Position numbers and translations under genes: made by a program. This document shows positions 10,971 through 22,720 of a DNA stretch of 64,000 nt, piece after piece. Source of the stretch: Artemia franciscana (Eukaryota > Arthropoda > Branchiopoda > Anostraca > Artemiidae); contig NC_088871.1 of NCBI RefSeq assembly GCF_032884065.1, positions 47,193,172-47,257,171 on the forward strand. The letters run 5' to 3'. The stretch's first letter is position 1, and every line of letters starts with the position of its first letter. The notes under the pieces are model-generated. The model was not told the DNA's origin. It did not search any database and saw only the letters and a list, made by a program, of their open reading frames with translations.

Positions 10971-11190
10971 GTTCTTTAAATCTTTGAAATTATTTTGGCC
11001 TCAAGAAAAGCAGTGATCCCGGATACCAGTGCAGGATGGGGACCAACATATCTTCTCAAGTCTACACCGAAGCGCTTAAGCCGGCTTAGAACCGGACAGT
11101 CCCAAGCCTATTACCTCCGACTCATTATATATTCATGCCTACAAATATTATGCTACTACGCTAGGCCTGTTGATGTAAAAAAGTGACTTT
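10971..11190 (-). other. putative 5' UTR of the RTE LINE
   Basis: About 200 bp upstream of the RTE start codon, more GC-rich than its surroundings, with no open frame of note. It contains a short inverted repeat around ccggcttagaaccgg (about 11080-11095). The true 5' boundary is not defined: the satellite seen at the 3' side is not recognisable after 11190, so no target-site duplication could be called. Confidence 0.45.
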
Positions 11191-11502
11191 ATTTGTTGTT
11201 CAAGGAGGGAGACTATAATTTCCCTGTTCAAGGTTTTCCACCATGTTCATTCCAACGGTATATATTTCATTTTGATCTGACGCAATTTTTGTGGGGTTTG
11301 AGGTCTTTTTTCGAAATCACCATAATTTTTTTTTAGAAATAAACTTTTGCTTTTAAGGCGAACTGAAATAATAGCTACCATTCCTGATTCAGTGTCAGAT
11401 GGAAAATTTTTTTTACTAGGCAGTTTTTTCAAACTCCGTTTTTTATTTTTTGGTTACAATGGGCTGTGATTCGCTCTTTACTGGGTTGCAGCTGTCGCTA
11501 CA
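11191..11502 (+). repeat. possible degraded CFE end
   Basis: The last part (about 11440-11485), ggttacaatgggctg then attcgctctttac, resembles the CFE 3' end (ggttactattgagccgggtcgctccttac). The same degraded phrase occurs just left of CFE copy 2 (about 5560-5595). The rest of the interval has no recognised content. Confidence 0.35.
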
Positions 11503-12108
11503 ACCATTATGAGCGTTCGATTCTGTTGATAGAAGAGTCTTAGCCTTGTATGGTATACCAGCAAAAACATTAAAGTGATTAGTGCTATGTACGAGAATAA
11601 CATTGTTGCGGTTAGGGTAGGAAATGAGGCTAGCAGCTGGTTTTATATTAAACCAGGAGTTAAGCAGGGTTGTGTTCACTCCCCCTTTATACGGATCATT
11701 TTGATGGGCTTTGTCTTAACGAGCACAGGAAAGACAATGGGAGACCACGTAATCAAATGACGAGGAAAAATTCTCCAGGAACTAGATTGTGGTGGTGATT
11801 TAAACATCCTAGATGAAAGTGTGAGCAAAATGAATGAAGTTCTAGAGGTTTAGTCAGTTCAGGGTGCTAGAATAGTTTCAAAACTAATGTTAAGATGACT
11901 AAGTCACTAAGGCTAGGTATAAGGGAAGATGAAAACGTGAAGTTGGGTAACGAAAAGACTGATCAGGTGGGCAGCTTTACATACCTTGGTAGTTTTATTA
12001 GTAAATACAGTGGAAGGGGTGGAAGACGTAGGAAGTAGAATAGCCAAGGCTCAGGGTGTTTTTTCACAGTTAAAAAAAGTTTGGAAGAATGGCAAGGCAA
12101 GTCTGCAA
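11503..12108 (+). pseudogene. broken RTE LINE fragment (RT core)
   Basis: It matches the intact RTE ORF on the other strand from the FDSVDR block (about 11513) through VISAMYENN, GVKQGC and the region equivalent to YADD. Here the catalytic region is altered and the frame is broken by stops and indels (for example after 11758). The match runs to a block equivalent to VWKNRKISLQT, where CFE copy 3 is inserted. About 12 more RTE-like bases (caagattagaat) resume at 13798 on the far side of the CFE. A dead copy, clearly older than the intact one. Confidence 0.85.
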
Positions 12109-13795
12109 ATCAAGTAGTTCGTGATAACGAACTGTATTAAGGAGCGACCCGATAAACGAAACTCAAAAAACCGGAATTTTGATGCTAAAAGATACATCAA
12201 AAGAATTGAATTTCCATGCTGGTTTTAAATATACAAGTTTCATCAAATTTAGTCTTTGTCATCAAAAGTTACGAGCCTTAGAAAATTTGCCTTATTTTGG
12301 AAAATAGGGGGTGAAAACCCTCTAAATGTCACACCATCGCATTCAGCGTATCAGAGAACCCTATAGCAAAAATATCAAGCTCCTATCTACAAAAATGTGG
12401 AATTTCGTATTTTTTACCAGAAGACAGATCACGGGTGCGTGTTTATTTTTTTCCCCAGCGGTCATCGTATCGACCAAGTGGTCCTAGAATGTCGCAAGAG
12501 GGCTCATTCTAATGGAAACGAAAAGTTCTAGTTCCCTTTAAGTGACCAAAAAAATTGGAGCCCCCTCCCACGCTCATTTTTTCCCAAAGTCAACGGATCA
12601 AAATTTTGAGATAGCCATTTTGTTCCGCGTTGTTGAAAACCATAATAACTATGTCTTTGGGGATGAATTACTCCCCCAGAGTCCCTGGGGGAGGGGCTGC
12701 AAGTTACAAACTTTGACCAGTGTTTACATACAGTAATGGTTATTGGGAAGTGTCCAGACGTTTTCAGCGGATTTTTTTGGTTTGGGGGTTGGGTTGAGGT
12801 GAGGAGGATATGTGGGAGGATCTTTCCTTGGAGGAATATGTCATGGGGGAAGAGAAATTCAATGAACAGGGTGCGGGATTTTCTAGCATTACTATAAAAA
12901 AAAACAATGAAAAAATAAACATGAAAAAGTTTCTTCAATTGAAAGGAAAGAGTAGCATTAAAACCTAAAACGAACAGAGATTATTACGCATAGAAGGGGT
13001 TCTAAAAATACTTTAGCATAAAGAGTGAGGTATTTAGGAGGAGATAAATACCTCGCTCTTTATGCTAAAGTATTTCTAGTAATTTCAACTATTTATTCTA
13101 TGGCCTTTCTGATCCAGGGGTCATTCCTAAAGAATTGAAACAAAAATTAAGATTTAGTGTAAAGAGCGAGGTATTAACGAGGGGACAAACCCCCTCATAT
13201 TCATAATAAAAATATAAGAATATAACAGTTTGTTACGTAAGTTAATTCTTAAGTTACATATAATTTTACTAATAAAAACGTTCGTTAAAAATTAGAAGTT
13301 CTAGTTGCCTTTTTAAGTAACCAAAAAATTGGAGGGCAACTAGGCCTCCTTCCCCACCCCTTATTTCTCAAAATCGTCTGATCAAAACTAAGAGAAAGCC
13401 ATTTAGCCAAAAAAGAATTAATATGCAAATTTCATTTTAATAATTTATGTGCGGAGAGCCAAAATCAAATATGCGTCAATTCAAAAACATTCAGAAATTA
13501 AATAAAAAAACTAGTTTTTTTTAACTGAAAGTAAGGAGCGACATTAAAACTTAAAACGAACAGAAATTACTCCGTATATGAAATGGGTTGTCCCCTCCGC
13601 AATCCCTCGCTCTTTACGCTAAAGTTCAACTCTTTGCCACAATTCTACTTTTTAAAATAATTAAAAACTTTAGCGTAAAGAGGGAGGGATTGCAGAGGGG
13701 ACAACCCATTTCATACACGGAGTAATTTCTCTTCGTTTTAAGTTGTAATGTCGCCTCTTACTTTCAGTTAAAGAAAAACTAGTTTTTTTTATTTA
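12109..13795 (-). repeat. CFE copy 3, nested inside the RTE fragment
   Basis: Full-length minus-orientation copy. The left end reads atcaagtagttcgtgataacgaactg, a slightly altered form of the terminal hairpin. The body follows. An extra perfect-looking hairpin has 31-nt arms (13006-13036 and 13045-13075; loop 8 nt) built on actttagcataaagag. The terminal foldback is at about 13500-13795, with arms reading atgggttgtcccctccgcaa and its complement. It shares the extra hairpin and the arm sequence with copy 6, defining a subfamily. Confidence 0.86.
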
Positions 13796-15962
13796 ATCAA
13801 GATTAGAATCACCTTTTCGTAGCCATTAGGTAATCAAAAGGTATAAATAATTATATCCGCGATGGGATGTGAATGCCTCGAGTCTCCCTCACCCTCGTTG
13901 AGACACTGAGGAAGGGTATCAACAAACCCAGTTCCATGACTCAATCTAGGAAAATTTTCTAAAATAAAAAGAAGTGGCCCTTCATCATGTTCTAGAAAAG
14001 ATGGTTCATAATTTGAGAAGTTGTTCAAAGAGTTGACGTAAGTCAAACTTCTACTTCCTATAATAGCTTTTCTGTTTTACAAACTTCCTCCCCTGGTCCC
14101 TATCCATTATTTTTGTTTTGGAGATTTTTTTAGGGGGGAGGGGCTACACTTAAACTGTAAACAATTCATCGAACATTTTAATATGCATTTTGTTGCGTTT
14201 TTACGAGTTTCGGAAAACTTTCGGGGAGGTCAACCTCCCCCTTTGATACGTTCTTGATGCTCCCGCCCCACATTCAAATTCCTACAGACTTGCCTCACAT
14301 CCTACTCCTAGTCTAGTTTCTAGTACATGCTTCCAGTACCGTCTCGTTGCCTATTGTGTATATGACATAACCTTGTGTACAACCCCCTAAAAGAGCCCTT
14401 TGGCTTATATCAAAAGTAATTCTTAGATATCAGATACATGATTTAGTTTATGCGTAACATTCAATTTTTAAACAAAAAGAATTGATAAATATTTATCAGA
14501 ACCTCTGTAACAATGCCGTATCCAGGATTTTGTTCTTTAGGGTTCAAGAATAAATTTTAAAAGGGCATTTCGTTATTTGTATTTTTTTTTTACTTTCTTA
14601 AGAGTAGGACAAAAATGGCGGTGCGAGGAGGGTTCAAACCCGGTACTGCCAACCTCCTGGATATGGCCTTCCGCTGTAAATTCAGACGCTTATAGAGGGA
14701 GACATTTGGGCCCATAGTAAATGACTTCTCCCTCACCTCTATCACTGTACACCTTTGCTGTAATATTTAACTGTGTTCGCAAAATCCTATACACTTACCT
14801 CGGGTCATACTCTTTGAAATGTTGAACCTAACTCAGTACTTTTTGCATTCTCATAAAATTTGCCTAATTTATCACACGGTGGCACCCAAATTGTCGAGCC
14901 TCCTTCCCTAAAAATCGCTGCTGCTTATATACATGCTTCATTTGTTATAATATATATATTTTACATTCATTTATCTTTTTTATTTATATTTACCTCAATA
15001 AAGTATCCACCACATTAGGAACATCCGCTTCGGTAACCTAGAAAGGACTAACCACTGTGGTATACCTTTTAATCATTTTGAATGATCAAGTCTTATAGGC
15101 CGAGGTCAAAAGAACAGCGGCACCTAAGCGCTTTGTAGTGTTTACCCTTAATCAATCAACATGTATTTTTAAAAAGCCAACTCTGATGTGGGGTACCATT
15201 TACAGACAGTAAACAGATTAAGAAACGACTAATAATTGCCTAAATATTCTTTTTGATAAATAATGATATTATCAATGTATTGAATACATCTTGGGGTGAA
15301 ACTTCGAAAATATCTTAAGGCTTGCTACACCTCAATCAGTTCTGTAATCAGGTTAATATTTTGAAACAGTTTGACATGAAAGGTCCCAAGTGGCTGTGGG
15401 TGGACCCTTAGAGACCTCAAAATATTAAGGTTTTATAACTTCTTTGATAATACTAGGACTTTTTTTCTGTAGCTGTCGCTTTTCGTCTTGATGAGCCCCC
15501 CTCCCGAATATACAAAAAAACAGTGGACATCCTGAGGTTCAAAAATTGAAACTGTGTTGTTTTTTATCGAATCGCAAAAAATGCTACATGCTTGAATTGA
15601 TATCCAGTGCTGCTAATGGTGATTAAGGAGGAATTTATCCCCTAGATTCAGAGGAAAATACCTTTTTTTGGTATATTCAGTTACCGATAGCTCTTTCTTA
15701 ACATTTTCATTTGAAAAAAATAAATACATTGCCACTTCTATATTTTTAAAAAATAGTACATTTTGCCCCCCTCTCCCTACATGGTTATGAATTTACACTA
15801 CTGTCAATATCATTATAATCAACCGAATGAAAGAAAATAATGAAGGGATAAGCTTTAAAAAGTTAACGGGAGTTAGCATAAGCCGTAAATACCCTTAAAT
15901 ATATGTTGCAATACCTACGGAGGGAAATCCGAAAATAAAGCTTAAACAGCTACACAATAAAT
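13796..15962. other. unassigned AT-rich sequence
   Basis: The first 12-15 bases continue the RTE fragment. After that no gene, repeat or domain is recognised. The 70 aa minus-strand frame at 13834-14046 lacks recognisable features. The phrase ggttcaaacccgg near 14630 resembles a tRNA B box but no cloverleaf could be built around it. Confidence 0.5.
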
Positions 15963-16371
15963 GATTCAACGGTATAAGCCTAGGGTTCAAGCAGTACATA
16001 AGGAAACATCTTAAGAAAATAATTCTTACTTCATAATATGCAGAATAATCCTAGTTAACATATTTTGCAGGGGGGGGACCTAATTTATCAGTATTTGTCT
16101 ATTAATATGTTTTTGTAAAAATTTATTACATATCACTGATGTCGTTTAATTAAATATATAGATTATTTGAAAGCAGAAAAGTGCAGTTGAATCCATGTTT
16201 ATTTTTTAGAATTTTGCAAGAAAAATTATACACCAGGAAAGAAGTGAAGATAAAGGTCCCCCTCCTGCAAATGTGTTAACTAGAATTAATTTGCAGACTA
16301 TGAAGTAATAATTATTTCCTTAACATGTTTCCTTATGTACTGCTTGAACTCTAGGCTTAACCCGATTCAAC
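15963..16371. mobile_element. MITE with about 120-bp inverted arms and an 8-bp target duplication
   Basis: Two inverted arms (about 15971-16085 and 16253-16363) share ttcaagcagtacataaggaa and its complement, among much else, and flank a spacer of about 170 bp. The element is bounded on both sides by the exact direct 8-mer GATTCAAC (15963-15970 and 16364-16371). An 8-bp duplication is typical of hAT and P superfamilies. The termini (GGTATAAGCC / GGGTTAAGCC) are not the usual hAT CAG start, so the superfamily is left open. No coding capacity. Confidence 0.75.
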
Positions 16372-17646
16372 AAAATTTGCATGCTAGTAATTTAGCACAA
16401 GTTCAAGAGCTTTTTTGGGGAGGGAGAGGGAAGGAACATCGACTTGAAAGTGGAAACGAATTATATGAAAAATGTAAGAAATTACAGGATATTCCTTAAG
16501 AATCTTGAGACATCAGGGAGGGATGGGAACGATATTAGCGTGCTTACTTTCCTGAAAAATATTATCAGATGGGATATTTGGGCCTCTCTTATACCGGGAT
16601 TTCTCTCTTTCCGGGATTCCCCGGAAAGAGAGATCCACTAGGTTCCTTGATCAAACAGTTTGGGGTACCGAAGTCTATGTAAGGAGTTACTCTTGAGTAG
16701 CCTAAACTTAGAAGAAAAGGGAATTCTAGTAACCTAAGCTGTAAAACTTATTCAGTTTGAAGTTATTCAAAGTCAAGAGAATAAGAAAATTTATCAGGTT
16801 TTTGAAAAAGAGGCAAAACCATCCCAAAAGGGTGGCTGAAAAAAAACAATTGTAGAGGTTTTCAGCAACCTATCTACAAAAATTCAAAAATTTGCATTTT
16901 TTCATAGAAGAGTGATCACGATTGTGTGTTTATTAACTTTTGCCGTTTTTATTTCATGACAAATCTTATCAAACCAATGATCTAAAAAAAAACTGGGAGA
17001 AGACTCATTCGAACGGAAGTTGAAAGTTCTAGTCCTCTTTTTAAGTTGCAAAAAAGACTGGACTACAGCAAAGTTGCATTTTGTTCAATTATATGGCACG
17101 TGACGACAAATTTATGCCAAAAAGGGCCAAAGTTGTCGATTGAAAATACCGAGGTAGCCAATTGAATTGAAATTATCGAAAATCATACATTGAGCTTCCC
17201 AGTTTAGGATGCATCAATTCCTTGCGTTGATCCATTCTTTCTCAAAGATATACCCAGTCCATAAGAACTTGGTGGCTAATACAAATCCCTGTAAAAAGTG
17301 TTTGTTCGAAGAACTCTCATTTTTTGGATTTCAAACCTTCCTCCCCTAATAAATATTTGGAGGGATGCACTTTTTGTGGAATGATTATCATTTTCGAAGC
17401 ATTATTATACGCATATTAATTTTAAATGTAAAAACAAGGGTTAAAGGAGGGTGTTGTAGCCTCTCTTATATTTGAGAGTGTTGCATCAAACAGTTTGTCA
17501 ATAGTAACCGAAACTCTAAAAACCAAAGTTTAGGCTACAATATACACAACCACAAAATCTATTATTTCCGCATATTCTAAATGTGAATTGTGTTGCTCGT
17601 CTTTGCTACTCGCACACGAAACTGTGCATAGTTTTAGGTATAGAAA
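16372..17646. other. mostly unassigned; ancient CFE-like remnant at about 16850-17060
   Basis: Around 16860-17050 the text follows the CFE body in minus orientation. It has ctatctacaaaaa, gatcacg...gtgtgtttatt, ctcattcgaacgga and aaagttctagt, but with many differences. This suggests an old copy. A short inverted repeat with ccgggatttctctctttccg-like arms occurs near 16598-16630. No gene recognised. Confidence 0.4.
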
Positions 17647-20600
17647 TTAGGCCCAGCGCTCACGGGGCAACTGTTTTGAGACTAGGATTGCTAACCAATG
17701 CGCACGCAACTGTCTTGTGACCTTGGTTTTGAAGTAGAGTTGGGGCCCGCCCGCGAGGCAATCCAGATGAGACTGGTTTCCAATCAGTCTAAGACCGGTT
17801 CCATATGAGCCTCCAGCCGTGGTCACAATTGCGTTGCAGAGTTTTGTCCCATACATTTTGCTCCATACGTGAAATTCGTAGAGTATAAACCTCCAGTGTA
17901 CTCAAGGAATGACATTCCTTTTCAACTCCAGGTGAGATTCCTTCAATATTCTCTAAAATGCGATAAGTTTTCTATCTGTTTAATACTGCTCTTTTGCGGC
18001 TAAGAGCAGACGAGACTTTGCATTGTTTTCCAAGTAGGGATGGACCCAGTACTCCCTTTAAGCCCCACGAAACCTGCAGTACTCATAGTAATCAATTAAG
18101 TCTTCCTCGTCAGAACTCGACATAGTTAACCACACTTGCATCTTTATTTGCATGATAAATCGTTTGAGTTTCTGTGCATGAACCTATCAAAATCACTTTC
18201 ACCATCATGCAGGTCTGCGACCCGGGTTACGGAAGATACGGCTACTCTCATTGATAATATTTTTTCTACTATCCCCGTTACTCTTTCGCATATTATATTT
18301 ACAGATGTTTCTGACCATTGTGTGGTAGTTGCTGATGTTGGAATTAATCACAGACCAAAATTTTCGGAATTTAAACAAACTCGAAAAATTGATAAAGAAG
18401 GAATGGACAAATTGTGGAACCTTTTGTATTTAAATGAATGGACTGCAATTCTAGAATGTGAATGCCCTGAGATTTCTACGGCTCTGTTTTCAAAATATTT
18501 TCGTGAGTGCTTGGATGAAGCATGTCCATTGAGGTGCATTAAAATAAAAAAAAAATATACACTCCCTAAAAAACCATGGATCTCAAGCGGGCTTCTAAAC
18601 TCTATTTCAATAAAAAAATAAGCTATTTAAAATATCTATGTCATTCCCATCTACTAAAAACCAAGAAGAGTTTAAAAAGTATAAAAATGTCCTGACACAG
18701 TTAATTCGGAAAGCAAAAGCTAGATATTTTGAAAAATCATTTGTAGAAGCTCGTGGGGATCAAAAACATACATGGAGACTTATTAACTCTCTGTTGGGAA
18801 GGTCTCAGAAATTTTCATTTCCGAATGAAATGTTACTTGGTGATGGTACTTTTTCTTCCGATGAGCAGGAAAGAGTGAACTTGCTCAACGCTCATTTTGT
18901 AAGCATCGGTGAAAAAACAGCTAATAGATCTCATGTTTCTTTAAATAATAATAATAATGATTTATTTAAAGATCACATGCCCCCTCTCTCTGATAAAAGC
19001 ATGTTCCTTTCCCCGGTCACTGAAATTGAACTAAAACACATCATATCTAAAATGAAGAACGGTTCATCTGAAGCCCTTGATGGATCTTCGACTAATTTGG
19101 TCTAAGAAATATTCCCAGTTATATCACCGGTGCTATGCCACATTATTAATCTTATATTTGTAACTGGAGTCTATCCTTCAACATTTAAATCAGCAAGAAT
19201 TGTGGCCCTACATAAAGGTGATGACCCGAGGCTTCCTTCTAATTATCGTCCTATATCGATACTCTCTGCTTTTTCGAAGGTTGTAGAGCGAGCACTGTAT
19301 AACAGAATTTTTTTTTTTGAGAAATTTGATTACATTTCTAAACTTCAGTTTGGATTTAGAAAAGAGCATTGCACTGATCATCCTATGGCTATTATTGTCC
19401 AACATATTAGTGATTGTCTTGACCGTGGCGAAACGCCTGCAACTATATTTTTAGACATACAGAAAGCTTTTGATTCCATTTCTCGTCAAATTCCTTTGTA
19501 TAAGCTTTCGAATGCTGGTTATCGTGGTAATTGTCTTAGGTTACTTGAATCGTATCTTCATGGGAGGCAGCAGATACTTATATATAATGATGTTAGATCT
19601 GATTATTTACAGCAGTCAGATAAGGTTTGTGTTCCCCAGGGATCCGTATTAGGACCTCTGCTTTTCCTAGTTTACATTAACGATTTTTGCTCAGCTACTG
19701 GAGTCTCTTCTATAGACACTCAGTTTGCTGACGACACTGCAGCAACCGTTTCTGGTAAATCTCGTAAAGAGCTAGTGGTCAATTTAACATCCACATATGA
19801 TAGATTGTTTACTTGGCTCTCTGATAATAGACTATTTCTGAACAGAAAGAAGACGAAGTTTATTGTTTACAGCAGGACATGTCACAAGTTTCCAGATATA
19901 GAATCAGTTTCTCTTTCTGCGAATGAACCTGAGTCTGTTATTGAAAGGGTTGTATCAATAAGATATTTGGGAGTTGTGTTTGATGAGAATTTGTCATGGA
20001 AAGAGCAAATTAATCAGGTTAGAGCAAAGTCTGCCCGTGGAGTTGGTATAATGTGCAGACTGAAAAACCTTCTTCCATACTGCGCTCTTAAATCCATTTA
20101 CTTTTCCCTTGTGCAATCCCATTTTGATTATTCATCTATTATTTTTTTGAACACTTTTGAAAGTAATGTTACCCTTTTACAGATTATCCAAAATAAAGCA
20201 GTTCGTATCCTTAAACCTTTTCTGCCATCGCCATCAAACTTCCCCTTAAAATCCACAACAGAGACCCTTTTTTCACTTCATAATATTCTTCCTGTTCGGC
20301 AAAGTATCCAATTTTTAAGTGTTATGTTTAAGATTAAGCTTGAACGAGAAAAGCTCCCCAGATATTTTGCATCGATGGGTCTTACTTCTTCTCCTTCATC
20401 TTCACAAGTTGAAACCCGTGGTAAATATAATCTGCGGACTCCTAAGGTAGTTACAGAGAGGTCGCGTTTTTGCCTGAGGCATTTGATTCCTCTACACTGG
20501 GAAAGATTTGAGTTACCTAATATTTTGTATATTTTGGTTATATTAAAAGAACCTTGAACCTTGAACACTGCTCAATTAGATAAACACAACCGATCCACAA

Positions 20601-20724
20601 CCACTCGTGTCCGTTGGCGGAGACACGTTTCATTTTGGTTGTAAACTGGTTGTAAACCAGTTGCAGATAAGGCTAGTGTTCATCTGTTTTTTTGAAACAG
20701 GTGCCCCGTGGGCGCTGGGCCTTA
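17647..20724. mobile_element. Harbinger-like TIR element (TTA duplication), carrying a LINE
   Basis: Terminal inverted repeats GGCCCAGCGCTCACGGGGCA (from 17650) and its near-complement ending at 20721 match at all but one or two of the first 24 positions. They are bounded by TTA on each side (17647-17649 and 20722-20724). A 3-bp TTA/TAA duplication is characteristic of PIF/Harbinger elements. No transposase frame is present. Terminal parts of about 300 and 150 bp flank the LINE at 18136-20570, so this looks like a non-autonomous element into which the LINE later inserted. Confidence 0.6.
18136..20570 (+). pseudogene. CR1/Jockey-like LINE, 5'-truncated, with a frameshift and a stop
   Basis: It begins in the last part of an APE endonuclease domain (TRVTEDTATLIDNIF at about 18217-18260, then SDHCVVV). 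A linker follows, then an RT with NYRPISILSAFSKVVE (about 19240-19285), FGFRKEHCTDH, FLDIQKAFDSI (about 19450-19480), VPQGSVLGPLLF (about 19630-19665) and catalytic FADD (19724-19735). A frameshift occurs in an A run near 18609-18617, and one in-frame TAA at 19103-19105 interrupts the domain. After the stop at 20555-20557 the element ends in a short tandem AACCTTGAACCTTGAAC tail. The exact clade within the CR1/Jockey group was not determined. Confidence 0.88.
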
Positions 20725-20900
20725 AACTCGTAAAAAGGGATGTAATCCCGGTATTACAGTGAATTATGCAATAATTCACTATCTACAAAATGGGAAATAC
20801 CTTATTTTTCCAGAGAATGATGGTCAGGCAATTGGTCATTTATAGTTCGTAGTCCTACATTATAAAAGAGGTTCATTCATATGAATATTGAATAACCTAG
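20725..20900. other. unassigned, weakly CFE-like
   Basis: Short phrases (ctatctacaaaatggg, ggttcattcatatgaatatt) resemble the CFE body in minus orientation. Divergence is too high for a firm call. Confidence 0.25.
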
Positions 20901-21052
20901 AGCTTTTGTAAGTAACAAAAGAGATTACGCCACATTTTAATATTAAAGTCCGAATAAGGCCAAAGTATAATCGAGGAGCTTTTGTAAGTAACAAAAGAGA
21001 TTACGCCACATTTTAATATTAAAGTCCGAATAAGGCCAAAGTATAATCGAGG
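20901..21052 (+). repeat. tandem duplication, 2 x 76 bp
   Basis: Two adjacent apparently identical 76-bp units (20901-20976 and 20977-21052), each beginning agcttttgtaagtaacaaaa and ending caaagtataatcgagg. Identity suggests a recent duplication, or an assembly artefact. Confidence 0.9.
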
Positions 21053-21059
21053 AAAGAAT

Positions 21060-21428
21060 GTCAAAGCTGTTGGAAGGGTAGCCTCCCTGTCTTAGTGGCT
21101 GTACTGCCATGGAACATACCGTTAATTATTAAACATAAATGCAGTTAAAGACAACACTCTAATGTTGCCTATAGCAAAACGCCATAAGGCTTCAACGTAA
21201 AAAAATTTTTCCCAGAGGGCTTCGCATGGAATGGGCGTCACATAAACTTTAGAGGGGGCTCATTTGATAGGAAATCCAAAGTTCTTGTGCCACTTAAGAG
21301 TCAAAAGTGATCAATTTGCAACCAGCCCACTCCCACGTCTTGTCTCCCAATGTATCTGATCAAAATTTTTAGAAAATATTGAAAGGGAAAAAATAAGAAA
21401 TTAAATAAAATCAAATATATATATAAAG

Positions 21429-21496
<68 letters not shown>

Positions 21497-22395
21497 CGTA
21501 TAAAAATAAAATAAAAAAATAAAAAAATGTTGAAAGGGATGCCGAATGCAAAAAAACACTAAGCGCTTGCTGGTTGTCACAAGGAAATATCAGCAATATC
21601 TAAGGATCAACTGAGGGTGTTAAGTGGAATTAATTTTGGGGTATGTTAAGGGGATGTTGAAGAAAGATTGAAGGGTATTCAGCCCCCCTCCTTGCCCTTT
21701 TTAGGTGCCTCCATAGCACTGATCAAAATTTTGTTCAAAAGTCAAAAAGTCGAATAGCTAGGCCTTTGAGATGCCATGACCCCCACTGCCAGGGGCAAGA
21801 ATTGTTAATTATTTAATTTGCCCATTACTTATGTATATTTACATCGTCAATATCTTAAGGAAGGACTGAGAAAATTAAGTTGAAACTTTCAGGGCATGCT
21901 GAGGGGGTGTTGAAGAGTGATCGGAGGGTAACTAGCCCTTCGGGATATTTGGAGGGCTTGGGAAGGCGAGAGGATGTTCGAATGAGAACGTCTGGGAAAC
22001 CATTCAGGGGAAGGGGGTGTCGGAAAAATTTCTTAAGAATACAAGCCTAAACGTGTTTATAACCAGTCAAAAAATGCATTTTAGGAAATTATTTATAATA
22101 GATGCCAAACAGTAAAAAATAAAGGTGGTGTCAGCCTGCTATAAGTCTTCAAAACCTCATTTTTTGTCAAGCAGTAAAAAAGAAAAGTTACTATTTAGCT
22201 AAAACTTTACGCGGTTAATTTTTAAACATTACACAACGCCCAATAAACCGTAGACACATCAAACAAATATAAAATTAAGTTGTTAGTCCTGTTTCCACAA
22301 ACGTCCTGTAGTGGAGGGCAAGAGTCTCACTAGCGAATTCATGGTGCCCAGCGACCATGGCGTGCCAAACAAACACAACTTAGAAACAACCGTGA
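21060..22395. other. degraded repeats, no gene
   Basis: Phrases related to the CFE body (gttcttgtgccacttaag, gatcaaaatttt) and to the 52.5-54.8 kb satellite (ggttgtcacaaggaaatatcagcaatat near 21573) appear in degenerate form. No coding sequence is recognised. Confidence 0.4.
21434..21495. repeat. (TA)n microsatellite
   Basis: About 60 bp of uninterrupted alternating TA. Confidence 0.97.
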
Positions 22396-22475
22396 AATTT
22401 TCTCAAGACAGTGGAATTCAATTCGGTGAATATATCGGCCCTATGTCCTAGGGTCGTCTTCAGCACAACACCAAG

Positions 22476-22556
<81 letters not shown>

Positions 22557-22720
22557 TATATATATACATATATATATATATTATACATATATACATAAAT
22601 ATATAAACTTACATTAAAAAGCAAAATTTAAAACTAAAAGTGTTCTTTAAAATAAAAATTTAAAAAGAGCACCTGCATCCTTACTTAACGAAGTTCAACC
22701 AGGATTGATAAATAATAAGG
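22396..22720 (+). repeat. dispersed repeat with an internal (TA)n tract
   Basis: It matches, in reverse complement, 50434-50805. Shared parts are acagtggaattcaattcggtg..., ggccctatgtcctagggtcgtcttcagca and the downstream aacgaagttcaaccagg. A (TA)n tract with interruptions occupies about 22482-22590 in this copy only. No protein assigned, although both copies keep a short SVNI-ALCPR-VFS frame. Confidence 0.7.

Noticed and set aside
14600-14690. Possible tRNA or SINE promoter because of ggttcaaacccgg
   Set aside because: No acceptor stem, D arm or A box could be paired around it on either strand.
20278-20568. 96-codon minus-strand frame
   Set aside because: Antisense to the 3' part of the CR1/Jockey-like LINE.
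22411-22617. Frame of repeated Tyr-Ile residues
   Set aside because: Translation of a (TA)n microsatellite; the same applies to 21411-21596 and 59051-59347.
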